Shown here: piece after piece, positions 1-8,259 of the stretch | Position numbering within the stretch: the first letter of the stretch is position 1 | Layout of the letters: the number at the start of each line of letters is the position of its first letter | Assembly: GCF_000820045.1 (NCBI RefSeq) | Contig: NZ_CDBJ01000053.1 | Location: 1 to 64,000, forward strand | Reading direction: 5' to 3' | DNA length: 64,000 nt | Source: Aeromonas rivuli | Lineage (GTDB): Bacteria > Pseudomonadota > Gammaproteobacteria > Enterobacterales > Aeromonadaceae | Program-made: the position numbers and the translations under genes | The notes under the pieces: generated by a model | What the model saw: only the letters and a program-made list of their open reading frames with translations | Databases searched by the model: none | What the model was told of the DNA's origin: nothing

Positions 1-106
1 TGGCGGGTTGGCGGGTTGGCCAGTATTGTGGTCACTGGTGGCGACAGCTCATCGCACATCACAGGCCAAGGCAGAAGGTGAACGCCCAGCGACTGAGCGG
101 TCACCG

Positions 107-790
107 TCACCTCGTTGCCGACCAGCGTCCGACGTCGTCAAGGGGATGTGAGTGCCTCGTCCATCTTGCTCTCCACCTGAGGCGGGGGCTCGCCACGGGA
201 TCAAAGATGGCATCCAGATGGCCACGCAATTCTTCAATAGCGCCTGCAACATCCGGCTGCTTCATCACATCGAAGCACGAGAAGGAGGGCAACACCTCTA
301 CGCCACAGAACTTGTAGTTGGCCGTGTTGCTGACGAAGACGTCATCCACCGTTTTGCCCTCGAACAACATCTGCCCAGCATCGCCAAATGCCGCCCTCGG
401 TGCATTCCAGGTCAGCGACAGCATGTACTGCTCGCCATGCATCTTGCCGCCAGAGCCATATTGCTTGCGCGGATCCTCGCGCGTCCTGCCATCACCCGAC
501 AGAAAACACTGCTGGAACATGCCCGCGGTAAATACCTCATCGACATACTTCTTGTAGATCCACGGCATGCCGAACCAGAAGACCGGCGATTGCAGGATGA
601 TGATGTCTGCCCACAGATGCTTGTCGACCTCGCCCTGAACGTCGTAGCCCTGCTCTATGTATGTCTCCTTCACCGCATAGCCGCGCGCTGCCATCTCTTG
701 CTTGATGACGCCTGCCAGGGTGCTGTTCAGTTTGCCGCCGGAGATGCCTTCAAAAAACTGATGTGCGTTGATGATCAATACGTTTTTCAT
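107..790 (-). CDS. mdaB: MdaB-like NAD(P)H quinone oxidoreductase with extended C-terminus
   Basis: Flavodoxin-fold FAD-dependent NAD(P)H:quinone reductase; the family carries out two-electron reduction of quinones in the cytoplasm. Seen: N-terminal NVLIINAHQFFEG, a central LWADIIILQSPVFWFGMPW segment, GDGRTREDP and YMLSLTWNAP, all matching the E. coli MdaB pattern. I chose the ATG at 790 because GAGGAAAAGAAGACG lies just upstream; in-frame codons before it lack homology. The family normally ends near residue 193-195, at the equivalent of HLDAIFD. Here about 32 more residues rich in Arg and Trp follow, which suggests loss of the usual stop by a small frameshift or rearrangement. The gene is divergent from a LysR regulator that probably controls it. 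Quinone/drug reductase is the best call; the exact substrate is unknown. Confidence 0.85.
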   Translation of the reverse strand: MKNVLIINAHQFFEGISGGKLNSTLAGVIKQEMAARGYAVKETYIEQGYDVQGEVDKHLWADIIILQSPVFWFGMPWIYKKYVDEVFTAGMFQQCFLSGDGRTREDPRKQYGSGGKMHGEQYMLSLTWNAPRAAFGDAGQMLFEGKTVDDVFVSNTANYKFCGVEVLPSFSCFDVMKQPDVAGAIEELRGHLDAIFDPVASPRLRWRARWTRHSHPLDDVGRWSATR

Positions 791-831
791 CGTCTTCTTT
801 TCCTCAATAATCAATGGTCTGATGAGCCTTC

Positions 832-942
832 TCACTTGCCTGTTGGTTTCGGCGTCGTGGGGTCCATCACACTGACCAGGGCGTCACGACACCTGAGGGA
901 AAGAGGCCCGAGGGCATGGCAATCTTGCGGATTGGTTTTCAT
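832..942 (-). CDS. Possible small ORF (36 aa) upstream of mdaB-like gene
   Basis: A 36-codon reading frame starting MKTNPQDCHALG has a strong ribosome binding site (GGAGG, five bases before the ATG). It ends 41 bases before the mdaB-like start, on the same strand. It resembles no family I recognise. It could be a leader peptide, a remnant of a lost gene or chance; the good ribosome binding site is the only positive evidence. Confidence 0.25.
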   Translation of the reverse strand: MKTNPQDCHALGPLSLRCRDALVSVMDPTTPKPTGK

Positions 943-1018
943 GGGTGCCTCCTTCACGGTGAAGGCAACTATAGGCGCCGCATTAGCGCAGAAAAATAGC
1001 TTAATCCTGCACACCATA

Positions 1019-1033
1019 TGAAGTTATGCTTCA
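1019..1033. promoter_or_regulatory. Palindrome TGAAG-N5-CTTCA, possible LysR-type operator
   Basis: A perfect 15-base inverted repeat (TGAAG TTATG CTTCA) sits in the divergent region and covers the first possible ATG (1026) of the LysR gene. LysR regulators often bind imperfect T-N11-A dyads near a divergently transcribed target and repress themselves. If this is the operator, the real start may be the ATG at 1038. No footprint-like extended symmetry is obvious. Confidence 0.35.
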
Positions 1034-1934
1034 AGATATGAAACTCAATCAACTCGACGGCCTGATGGCCTTTTGGAAAGTCGCGGAGCATCGCGGCTTC
1101 ACTGCCGCGTCTGCCGAACTGGAGGTATCGCCTTCGGCGCTGAGCCAGGCGATCAGGCAGCTGGAAGCGCGTCTCGGCGTACGCCTGCTCAATCGCACGA
1201 CCCGCAGCGTGAGCCTGACGGAGGCTGGGGAGGACTATCTTGCCCGCATCGGCCCGGCACTCGGTCAGGTCATTGTGGCGGGTGAAGAGCTGAACGTCCT
1301 GCAAGGTGGGCCCACCGGCACATTACGCATCAATGCCGCACGCATTTCGACCTCAATGGTGTTGCAACCGCTGTTGGCAGGTTTCCTTCGTGAGCATCCG
1401 AACGTGAAACTTGAACTGACGAATGACGAAGGCTTCGTCGACATCGTCGAGCGGGGTTTCGATGCGGGCATTCGCATGGGAGAAGATCTGCACAAGGACA
1501 TGGTCGCCCTTCCCCTTGGCGGCCCCATCACAGTCGCCATCGTCGCCTCCCCTGATTATCTCGCGCGCTTCCCCGCGCCCAGCCATCCGGACGACCTCGT
1601 GCAGCACAACTGCATCCGCTTCCGCTTCGCCGGAACAGGCGCGATCCACAAATGGGAGTTCAAGGTGAATGAGGAAATCGTCGAGTACGAGGTCAAGGGC
1701 AACCTGACCATTACGGACACCCTGTTCAGTACGGAGGCGGCACTGGAAGGCGTCGGGATCGCCTACACCTTTGAGCAGCTGGCCCTGCCACACATCAAGG
1801 CAAAGCGTCTGACGCGAGTCCTTGCACCGTTCTCGCCGACCTTTCCAGGCTTCTCTCTGTACTACCCCAGCCGGCATGATCAACCGTCCAAGTTGAAGGC
1901 ATTCATCGAGTACGCGCGGCGGGCTGTCATCTGA
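1026..1934 (+). CDS. LysR-family transcriptional regulator
   Basis: Residues 5-65 form the LysR winged helix-turn-helix (LMAFWKVAEHRGFTAASAEL, then SPSALSQAIRQLEARLG and LLNRTTRSVSLTEAG). From about residue 90 a LysR substrate-binding domain follows, including GFDAGIRMGEDL. The 302-residue length is typical. It is divergent from the MdaB-like reductase across about 235 bases, the usual layout for a LysR activator or repressor of a flavin reductase that responds to an electrophile or quinone. The start is either 1026 or 1038; neither has a clear Shine-Dalgarno, and a palindrome overlaps the first. The inducer cannot be deduced. Confidence 0.9.
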   Translation: MLQDMKLNQLDGLMAFWKVAEHRGFTAASAELEVSPSALSQAIRQLEARLGVRLLNRTTRSVSLTEAGEDYLARIGPALGQVIVAGEELNVLQGGPTGTLRINAARISTSMVLQPLLAGFLREHPNVKLELTNDEGFVDIVERGFDAGIRMGEDLHKDMVALPLGGPITVAIVASPDYLARFPAPSHPDDLVQHNCIRFRFAGTGAIHKWEFKVNEEIVEYEVKGNLTITDTLFSTEAALEGVGIAYTFEQLALPHIKAKRLTRVLAPFSPTFPGFSLYYPSRHDQPSKLKAFIEYARRAVI

Positions 1935-2401
1935 GCAAGCCTGCTTTCAGCTGTTGCTGAAGGTGCTCAACAGCGCTCGTTCGCCCTTGTTGCTCCTGCA
2001 TAGTCGCTTGGGCCGGGATACACATGTCACCGAACCGGCAGATACCAGAGAGGATCGGCCGCTTGCTCACAACAATCCAAACGCTCCCATCATAGGGGAC
2101 GAAGGCTGGAACCATGGCAGAGATGATTGCTGGGTTTTACGCGAGCACGCGCACAGACAAATAACTGGGCGAGTTTGTTATGAGCTGCCAGCCTATCCCG
2201 TGTGCCGAGCGGTTTATGGATGTCCGTCGGCAACGACAGCAGGCGTGCCGATCTTCCGAGAGTCGCAAATGTCTTAGGGACTGATGTATCGGGAACTGAG
2301 CCAGAAACGCATTGCAGATGCGATCAGTCATCCACACAAAGTGGATTACCAAGAGGTCTGAAGGGGAATTGGAAGGTAACTTATTGAATTGCAGAAACAG
2401 G
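1935..2401. other. Non-coding stretch between LysR gene and ffs
   Basis: About 470 bases without a convincing gene. A 25-codon frame (2284-2361, MYRELSQKRIADAI...) looks protein-like but has no clear ribosome binding site and could be a remnant. No insertion-sequence ends or strong terminator were seen. Confidence 0.5.
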
Positions 2402-2512
2402 TGGTGGCCCCACCAGCCACATCCCGGCACTCGAGTCCCCCACCTTGGCTGCTTCCTTCCGGATCTGACCAGGTCGACGGGTTATCAATGCGAGAGGACC
2501 AATGGGACCACC
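2402..2512 (-). ncRNA. ffs: 4.5S RNA, signal recognition particle RNA
   Basis: The minus strand carries the bacterial SRP RNA apical core: CCTGGTCAGATCCGG, then AAGGAAGCAGCCAAGG, including the GGAAG/AGCAGCC loop elements that bind Ffh and FtsY. The ends pair: GGTGGTCCCA at the 5' side (from 2512) with TGGGGCCACC at the 3' side (to about 2404), and GTGCCGGGATGTGGCTGG matches the distal arm of E. coli ffs. The length of about 111 nt fits the 114-nt E. coli RNA. It works with Ffh in co-translational membrane targeting. The 3' end is set by pairing only; I saw no clean terminator. Confidence 0.95.
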
Positions 2513-2519
2513 GGCGCTG

Positions 2520-2547
2520 AGTCTACCAAAGCAGAGGGTCATTGCAA
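2520..2547 (-). promoter_or_regulatory. Promoter of ffs
   Basis: On the minus strand TTGCAA (2547-2542), a 16-base spacer and TAGACT (2525-2520) form a near-consensus sigma-70 promoter. The start would fall at about 2512, exactly where the paired 5' end of 4.5S RNA begins. A GC-rich discriminator (CAGCGCC) follows the -10, as in stringently controlled stable RNA promoters. Confidence 0.7.
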
Positions 2548-2613
2548 CGGCTTTCTGCCCTGCCAGGGTGCGTTTGCCTGCTTTTTCGGCAACCCGCACA
2601 AAGAGTCGGCAAT

Positions 2614-3402
2614 CTAGCTAAAAATCATGAATTTGGCGCCGACGCACAGCAGCAGCAGGGCAAATCCCATACGCAGTCGCTGGGGAGACAAACGGTGAGC
2701 CAGACGGGCGCCGAGTCGGGCGAACTGGGTACTGGTCAACACTATGCCTAACCAGGCAGGCAGATAGATGTAGCCCAGGCTCCACTCGGGTAACTGGCTA
2801 TGACCCCAACCGGTATAGAGGTAACTCAGGCTGCCCGCCAGGGCGATAGGGATGCTGCCCGCCACCGAGACGGCCACCGCCTGCTTCATGGGCACGCTGT
2901 TCCAGGTGAGGTAGGGCACGGTCAAGGAGCCACCGCCGATACCGAACATGGCGGAGAGCCAGCCGATACAGGTCCCCGCGATCCCGGTGCCAAGGGGGCC
3001 GGGCAGATGGCGTTCTGCCTTGGGTTTCAGGTTCAGCCCCATCTGCAGGGCCATGATCCAAGCGAAACAACCGATGATGATGTTGAGGGTTGTGGCGCTG
3101 AGCAGATTCACCGTCAGGCCGCCCAGCCAGGCACCGACCATCATGCCCCCCGCCAGGCGACGAATGAGAGACCAGTCCACCACGCCCTTGGCATAGTGCA
3201 CCCGCAGCGAGCTGAGTCCGGTGAAGATCATGGTGAGCATGGAGGTACCAAGGGCCAGGTGGGTCACTATTTCGGGGGCTATGCCCTGGGCATGAAAACT
3301 GACCACCAGCACGGGTACGATGATGAGACCGCCCCCTATGCCGAACAATCCACCCAACACACCTGCGAAGGCCCCCAGCAACAGATAACCCAGAAACAGC
3401 AT
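2614..3402 (-). CDS. TauE/SafE-family sulfite/anion exporter
   Basis: A 262-residue hydrophobic protein with the two-fold TauE/SafE pattern: LGGLFGIGGGLIIVPVL near residue 20 and MFGIGGGSLTVPYL near residue 150, each at the start of a half with about four membrane helices. The family exports sulfite, sulfoacetate or related anions across the inner membrane. The ATG at 3402 has AAGGA seven bases upstream. No sulfur-metabolism gene lies next to it, so the substrate is unknown. It is in the same direction as the amino acid antiporter upstream but is separated from it by a terminator, so it is probably transcribed alone. Confidence 0.9.
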   Translation of the reverse strand: MLFLGYLLLGAFAGVLGGLFGIGGGLIIVPVLVVSFHAQGIAPEIVTHLALGTSMLTMIFTGLSSLRVHYAKGVVDWSLIRRLAGGMMVGAWLGGLTVNLLSATTLNIIIGCFAWIMALQMGLNLKPKAERHLPGPLGTGIAGTCIGWLSAMFGIGGGSLTVPYLTWNSVPMKQAVAVSVAGSIPIALAGSLSYLYTGWGHSQLPEWSLGYIYLPAWLGIVLTSTQFARLGARLAHRLSPQRLRMGFALLLLCVGAKFMIFS

Positions 3403-3467
3403 CTTGCATCCTTATCAGAAGCCCTTGGCACGAGTCTGCTGACCCTGCTGGCTCGATCATCATCGGC

Positions 3468-3495
3468 AAAAAAGAGGTGGCCCATGGGCCACCTC
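3468..3495 (-). terminator. Rho-independent terminator after the antiporter gene
   Basis: A perfect 22-base inverted repeat (GAGGTGGCCCA/TGGGCCACCTC) is followed on the minus strand by six T residues, just downstream of the antiporter stop codon. Confidence 0.9.
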
Positions 3496-3508
3496 GCTAT
3501 TGTGCCGA

Positions 3509-4945
3509 TTAACTCAGGGGAATGGTACCGTCCATCACCTTGTAAAACGCCAGCACCGCGAAGCCGAGCAGGGCCACCGTCATCCCCTGCTCCAGTCGGT
3601 TGAGACCACGCAGGCCGTGATGTTGGCGCGCCTTCCAGTAGATGAAGATGCCGGGGCTATAGAGCAGGGCCACCAGCAGCAGGTACTCCACCCCGGCGGC
3701 ATAGACCAGCCAGCAGCCATAGAGGGTCGCCACCAGGGCCAACAACAGATCCCGCTTGCGCTGATATGGCTGCCCTTCATAGGTCTGGCCACTCAGGGCT
3801 AGTTTGAGGCCATAGGCCCCCGAGAAGACATAAGGCACCAGGGCCGCCGCCGTGGTGATGTTGACCAGCGCCAGATAGGTGCTGTTCTGGAAGTAGATGA
3901 TGATGAGGAAGGCCTGCACCAGGCAGGTGGAGCACCAGAGGGAGACGCTGGGAGATCCCCGCTTGTTCTCTCGGGCAAACCAGGCCGGGAACACCCCCGT
4001 CTTGCCGGCGATGAAAGGCACCTCGGCGGCCAGCACTGTCCAGCTGAGCAGGGCCCCCATCACCGAGATGACCAGGCCGATATTGATGAGCCAGGCCCCC
4101 CAGGGCCCGACCACGGCCTCCAGTATCATGGCGGTGGAGGGATTCTTCAGGGCCGCCAACTCAGGCTGGCTCATGACCCCCAGGGAAAAGAGCGTCACCA
4201 TCACGTAGAGCGTCAGGGCGCCGAGCAGGGCCAGCACAGTGGCGCGGCCCACGTCCTTGCGCTGGCGGGCCCGGGCCGAGACCACCACGGCCCCCTCGAT
4301 ACCGATGAAGACCCAGAGGGTCACCTTCATGGTGGATTTCACCTGATCCATCACGGACCCCAGCTCACCATTGCCCTGGCCCCAGAAGTCCAGGGTGAAG
4401 GTGTCCAGATTGAAGGCGAGCAGCACCGCGACGCAGAACACGATGAGGGGCACCATCTTGGCGATGGTGGTCACTATGTTGACCAGGGCCGCCACCTGCA
4501 CCCCGCGCAGCACCAGCGCATGCACCGACCAGATGAGCAGGGACGCCAGCAGGATGGCGGTGGGGGTATTGCCATTGCCGAAGATGACATTGTCCGGGGT
4601 ATCGAAGAAGTAGCTCAGGGCGCTGAACACCACGACGGCGTAGGAGACGTTGGCCAGCAGCTGGCAGATCCAGTAGCCCCAGGCGGCATTGAAGCCGATA
4701 AAATCGCCAAATCCGGCCTTGGCATAACTGAAGATGCCGCCATCGAGATCCGGGCGGCGCAGGGAGAGGCTCTGATAGACCAGGGCCAGGCAGATCATGC
4801 CAAGTCCGGTGATGGTCCAGCCCAGGGCCACGGCCCCGGCGCTGGCATGGGCGGCGATATTTTGCGGCAAACTGAACACACCGGCTCCGATCATGGAGCC
4901 AATCACCAGTGAGATGAGGGCACCCAGCCCGAGTTTCTTGTCCAT
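3509..4945 (-). CDS. APC-family basic amino acid antiporter (arginine/ornithine type)
   Basis: A 478-residue inner-membrane transporter with about 12 hydrophobic segments. The N-terminal SLVIGSMIGAGVFSLPQNIA is the APC-superfamily TM1 GSxxGxG motif, and the overall pattern is that of ArcD/YdgI/LysP-type antiporters. Members of this branch exchange arginine for ornithine or related amino acids. The ATG at 4945 has AGGATAGAG close upstream. No arginine deiminase or decarboxylase gene lies within view, so the exact pair of substrates is inferred from family resemblance only. The gene ends in a strong terminator and seems monocistronic. Confidence 0.8.
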   Translation of the reverse strand: MDKKLGLGALISLVIGSMIGAGVFSLPQNIAAHASAGAVALGWTITGLGMICLALVYQSLSLRRPDLDGGIFSYAKAGFGDFIGFNAAWGYWICQLLANVSYAVVVFSALSYFFDTPDNVIFGNGNTPTAILLASLLIWSVHALVLRGVQVAALVNIVTTIAKMVPLIVFCVAVLLAFNLDTFTLDFWGQGNGELGSVMDQVKSTMKVTLWVFIGIEGAVVVSARARQRKDVGRATVLALLGALTLYVMVTLFSLGVMSQPELAALKNPSTAMILEAVVGPWGAWLINIGLVISVMGALLSWTVLAAEVPFIAGKTGVFPAWFARENKRGSPSVSLWCSTCLVQAFLIIIYFQNSTYLALVNITTAAALVPYVFSGAYGLKLALSGQTYEGQPYQRKRDLLLALVATLYGCWLVYAAGVEYLLLVALLYSPGIFIYWKARQHHGLRGLNRLEQGMTVALLGFAVLAFYKVMDGTIPLS

Positions 4946-5353
4946 CTCTATCCTGTTGCTTGTCTTGGCGGCGGTTGAGAATCCCTGCTCAATTCGACTC
5001 GCATCATGATGGAGCGACTGTCCCTGCCCCCTGAAAAAGGCGGCAACTATATTGCATGACTATACGGCTCGCAATCCTTCGCCATATCAATCGTTGGCCG
5101 CCTTGACCGGGCGCAATTTTACAGAAGTCACGGGCACGGCCTGTGAGCTGGCTCAAACTCTGCCGGATTGTCGCCACTTTCAGGGAATACCATGATCTGA
5201 CCCCGGATCCTGGTGCCTTGCATAAGCACGCAAGCCAGGGTCGTCATGGTGCATCTGGGGGAAGAGCCGTGCCTCGCTCGCTGTGCGGGCCACAAAGCAG
5301 GCCACAAGGCGGGGCCTTCGCCCCGCTCTCACTGGTTTGATGATGCTGCCCCG
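4946..5353. other. Intergenic region between antiporter and SDR gene
   Basis: About 400 bases with no convincing gene. It should hold the antiporter promoter on the minus strand near 4950-5110. It also contains the hairpin at 5309-5326. Confidence 0.5.
5309..5326 (-). terminator. GC hairpin downstream of the ivd operon
   Basis: GCGGGG, a six-base loop and CCCCGC form a compact stem 28 bases past the SDR stop. The following minus-strand sequence has only a weak T content, so it may be an imperfect terminator or a 3'-end stabilising structure. Confidence 0.45.
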
Positions 5354-6112
5354 CTACAAGCGCAGGCCACCATCGAGATCTATCATGCGCCCGGACAGGT
5401 AATCATTGCCGAGGATGAAGCGCACCGTATCGGCGAGCTGGTGCGCCTCCCCCAGGCAGGCCGCCGGAATGGCTTGCAGCATGCGTTCCATCGCCTCGGG
5501 CTTCATCGCCGCCGTCATCTCGGTGGCGAAGACCCCGGGAGCGATGCCCATCACCCGGATGCCATGGCGCGACAGCTCCCGCGCCCAGGTGACCACCAGG
5601 GCGGCGACCCCCGCCTTGCTGGCGGCATAGTTGCTCTGCCCCATGTTGCCGACCCTGGCAATGGAGGAGATGTTGATGATGACGCCCCCCTGACCATGGC
5701 GCGCCATCAGGGCGGCCCCCTCGCGGCCACACAGGAAGGTACCGGTCAGATTGACATCGATCACCGCCTGCCACTGGGCCAGGGAGAGTTTGTCGGTCAG
5801 CACCCCCTCTTTCATCTTGATGAGCAGACCATCGCGCAAGATCCCGGCGCAGTTGATAAGGCCAGCAAGGGGCCCCAGGTCATGGATGGCGGCGAAGCTT
5901 GCCTCCACCTCGGCCTCATCGGCCACGTTGCAGACATGGAGTGAACAGCGGCCACCCCGGCTCTGCAACTCGGCCTCGGTGATCTCCAGATCCGCTCGAT
6001 TGACATCGATGAGTGCCAGGCTGGCCCCTTGTTCGGCCAGGGCCAGCGCAATGGCCCTGCCGAGGCCCCGTCCCGCCCCTGTCACGGCAATCAATTTATT
6101 ATTCAGATCCAT
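5354..6112 (-). CDS. ivdG: Short-chain dehydrogenase, IvdG-like 3-hydroxyacyl-CoA dehydrogenase
   Basis: A 252-residue SDR. Seen: Rossmann TGAGRGLG near residue 11, the NCAG region, INISS with the catalytic serine, and YAASK with catalytic Tyr and Lys. As the last gene of a valine/isoleucine operon in Shewanella ivd order, it probably oxidises a 3-hydroxyacyl-CoA such as 3-hydroxy-2-methylbutyryl-CoA with NAD; the specificity is inferred from context. The ATG at 6112 has GGAG upstream. It follows mmsB by about 60 bases on the same strand. FabG-type acetoacetyl-CoA reductase is the main alternative. Confidence 0.8.
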   Translation of the reverse strand: MDLNNKLIAVTGAGRGLGRAIALALAEQGASLALIDVNRADLEITEAELQSRGGRCSLHVCNVADEAEVEASFAAIHDLGPLAGLINCAGILRDGLLIKMKEGVLTDKLSLAQWQAVIDVNLTGTFLCGREGAALMARHGQGGVIINISSIARVGNMGQSNYAASKAGVAALVVTWARELSRHGIRVMGIAPGVFATEMTAAMKPEAMERMLQAIPAACLGEAHQLADTVRFILGNDYLSGRMIDLDGGLRL

Positions 6113-6173
6113 CAAGGCTCCTCGTTATCTCTGTGGAGGGGCCCAGTGCGGCCCGCTCCTTGGGGATGTCGTC

Positions 6174-7079
6174 TCAATCGGGTTCCCGATAGAGGTTGAG
6201 GATGCTGGAAAAATCGCGATCCCCCTCCCCTCGACTGGCGTGCAGATTGAACAAGTTACGCGCCAGCGCCCCCATGGGCACGGCGCTGTGGGCATGTTCG
6301 GCCAATCCCATGGCCAGTCCCAGATCCTTGACCATGAGCCGGGTCATGAAGCCGCCGCTGTAACCGCGGGATGCCGGGGCACTCTCCATCACCCCGGGCC
6401 AGGGGTTGTAGCGCTCCAGGCTCCAGTTATTGCCCGAGCTCTTGGCCATGATGCCGGAGAGCACGGCGGCATCCAGCCCCTCCTTGACCCCCAGTGCCAA
6501 CGCCTCGGCGGTACCCGCCATGTGGATGGCAAGCAGCATGTTGTTGCACATCTTGGCGATTTGACCCGCGCCAAGGGGACCGGCATGAAACAGATTCTGC
6601 CCCATCAACCCAAGCACAGGGCGGGCGGATTCAAAATCCGCCACCTCGCCACCGACGATAAAGGTGAGGGTACCCGCCGCCGCCCCCACTACCCCGCCTG
6701 AAACGGGGGCATCGATGAAGCGATGGCCCAGCAAGCGGGCGGCGCCCCCCACGGCGCGGGCCGAGGCGACATCGATGGTGGAGCAGTCGATGATAAGGGT
6801 ATTGGGGGCCAGGGCGGGGAGCAGGCCAGGATTGCCTCCCCCGTCACCGAGCCAGAGCCCCACCACGTGCTCCCCGGCAGGCAGCATGCTGATCACCAGC
6901 TCGCAGTCGGCTGCCGCCTCGGCGGCACTGGCGGCGCAGTGACAGCCCGCCTGCTTGGCCGCAATCAGATGATCGGGCAGCAGATCGAACACCTGTACCC
7001 GCAGCCCCCCCTTGGCCAGGTTGGCGGCCATGGGGCCGCCCATGTTGCCAAGGCCGATAAAACCTACCCCTGTCGTCAT
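6174..7079 (-). CDS. mmsB: 3-hydroxyisobutyrate dehydrogenase
   Basis: Oxidises 3-hydroxyisobutyrate to methylmalonate semialdehyde with NAD in valine catabolism. Seen: N-terminal NAD-binding VGFIGLGNMGGPMAANL, substrate-binding DAPVSGGVVGA near residue 120, and the catalytic lysine in GQIAKMCNNMLLA. The length of 301 residues is typical. The ATG at 7079 overlaps the stop of the upstream hydrolase gene by four bases (ATGA), indicating translational coupling. It is equivalent to ivdF of Shewanella. Confidence 0.93.
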   Translation of the reverse strand: MTTGVGFIGLGNMGGPMAANLAKGGLRVQVFDLLPDHLIAAKQAGCHCAASAAEAAADCELVISMLPAGEHVVGLWLGDGGGNPGLLPALAPNTLIIDCSTIDVASARAVGGAARLLGHRFIDAPVSGGVVGAAAGTLTFIVGGEVADFESARPVLGLMGQNLFHAGPLGAGQIAKMCNNMLLAIHMAGTAEALALGVKEGLDAAVLSGIMAKSSGNNWSLERYNPWPGVMESAPASRGYSGGFMTRLMVKDLGLAMGLAEHAHSAVPMGALARNLFNLHASRGEGDRDFSSILNLYREPD

Positions 7080-8212
7080 ATGCTGCTGTCTCCATGAGTC
7101 GCTTGTCCCTTGAGCTCGCGCCAGAGGGGATTGCTCGCCCCCGCGCAGGCGGGCCAGCGATAGAATTCCGCGATAGCGGTCTGTTCGGCGTCTTGCCAGC
7201 GGGGCTGCTTGTCCTTGTCGATGAGCAGCGCCCTGACCCCTTCGATAAAGTCTCCCTTGAGGACGCAATTCACCGACAGGGTCAGCTCATTGGCGAAGGA
7301 TCCCGCCAGTGATTGCTGACGCCCCTGCCAGTATTGGCGCCACAGCAAGGCGCGGCTCAAGGGGCTGCCGCTGCGACAACTGTCCCGCTGCTGTGCCAGC
7401 GACCCTGTCAGAGGGGCGTCGAATAGCCGATCGAGCACCCGCACCAGACTGCGGCCCAGCAAGAGGGATTCAATCTGTGCGAGATGAGGCAGCAGCAGCG
7501 GCTCGGGCAGGGGTGCTGCCGCCCCCAACGCCGCCAGCATCAACGCCAGGCTGTCATCGAGCTCCTCTGCCGGCTGCCGCCAGTCAAGCCGCAGCAATGC
7601 CTCGATCAGCTGAGGGCGAGCGGCTCTGCTCAGCGCCTCATCGGCCAGCCCCAGCCCCAGGGCGTCGGCACCATTGATACGGGCCCCGGTCAGGCCGAGC
7701 CAGAGCCCGACGCGGCCCGGCAACCGGCTCAAGAACCAGCTGGCCCCCACATCCGGATAGAGGCCTATGCTCACCTCCGGCATGGCCAGCAGGCTACACT
7801 CCGTCACCAGCCGAAAACGGGCCCCGGCAAACAGCCCCATGCCGCCCCCCATGCAGATGCCATCTGCGACGCAGATCAGCGGTTTGGGGTAGTGATGGAT
7901 CAGCAGATCGAGCCGGTACTCCTGCTCGAAGAAAGCGCAGGCATAATCCGCCAGCTCAGGGTCTGTCATGCGCTGGCGCGCATGATAGAAGGCGCGAATA
8001 TCCCCCCCGGCACAGAATGCCTTCTCCCCGGCCCCCTCCAACAGCACGCCACACACTGTGTCATCGTCTTGCCAATCAGCTAACTGCTGTGCCAAGGCCT
8101 GGATCATCGGCAGGCTCAAGGCATTGAGGGACGCCGGACTGTCCAGGGTCAGCACCCCCAACCGTTGGCCATCCCGGGTCGGCAGTAACGCGACCTTTAC
8201 CCCATCACTCAT
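7076..8212 (-). CDS. ivdE: 3-hydroxyisobutyryl-CoA hydrolase (HIBCH type)
   Basis: Crotonase-fold thioesterase that releases CoA from 3-hydroxyisobutyryl-CoA. Seen in the 378-residue product: oxyanion-hole segments EKAFCAGGDIRAFY and GICMGGGMGLFAGA, and the HIBCH signature AMPEVSIGLYPDVGASWFLSRL with the catalytic Glu and Asp. A C-terminal extension of over 100 residues separates it from ordinary enoyl-CoA hydratases. The ATG at 8212 is preceded by GGAG with six bases of spacing. It follows the hydratase gene by about 50 bases and overlaps mmsB by four. Confidence 0.9.
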   Translation of the reverse strand: MSDGVKVALLPTRDGQRLGVLTLDSPASLNALSLPMIQALAQQLADWQDDDTVCGVLLEGAGEKAFCAGGDIRAFYHARQRMTDPELADYACAFFEQEYRLDLLIHHYPKPLICVADGICMGGGMGLFAGARFRLVTECSLLAMPEVSIGLYPDVGASWFLSRLPGRVGLWLGLTGARINGADALGLGLADEALSRAARPQLIEALLRLDWRQPAEELDDSLALMLAALGAAAPLPEPLLLPHLAQIESLLLGRSLVRVLDRLFDAPLTGSLAQQRDSCRSGSPLSRALLWRQYWQGRQQSLAGSFANELTLSVNCVLKGDFIEGVRALLIDKDKQPRWQDAEQTAIAEFYRWPACAGASNPLWRELKGQATHGDSSI

Positions 8213-8259
8213 CTCGTGCTCCTCACTCAAAGCGGCTGTGGTTGGCTTGCTTGCGGCCA

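Noticed and set aside
1..60. Short direct repeat TGGCGGGT x3 at the window edge
   Set aside because: Too short and truncated by the window start to interpret; no gene seen in bases 1-106.
152..1021. 289-codon plus-strand frame opposite the mdaB-like gene
   Set aside because: Antisense to a clear flavodoxin-fold gene.
1954..2277. 107-codon plus-strand frame after the LysR gene
   Set aside because: Composition and sequence do not look protein-like and no ribosome binding site is present.
5143..5340. 65-codon frame between antiporter and SDR genes
   Set aside because: Runs through a terminator-like hairpin; no homology or start signal.
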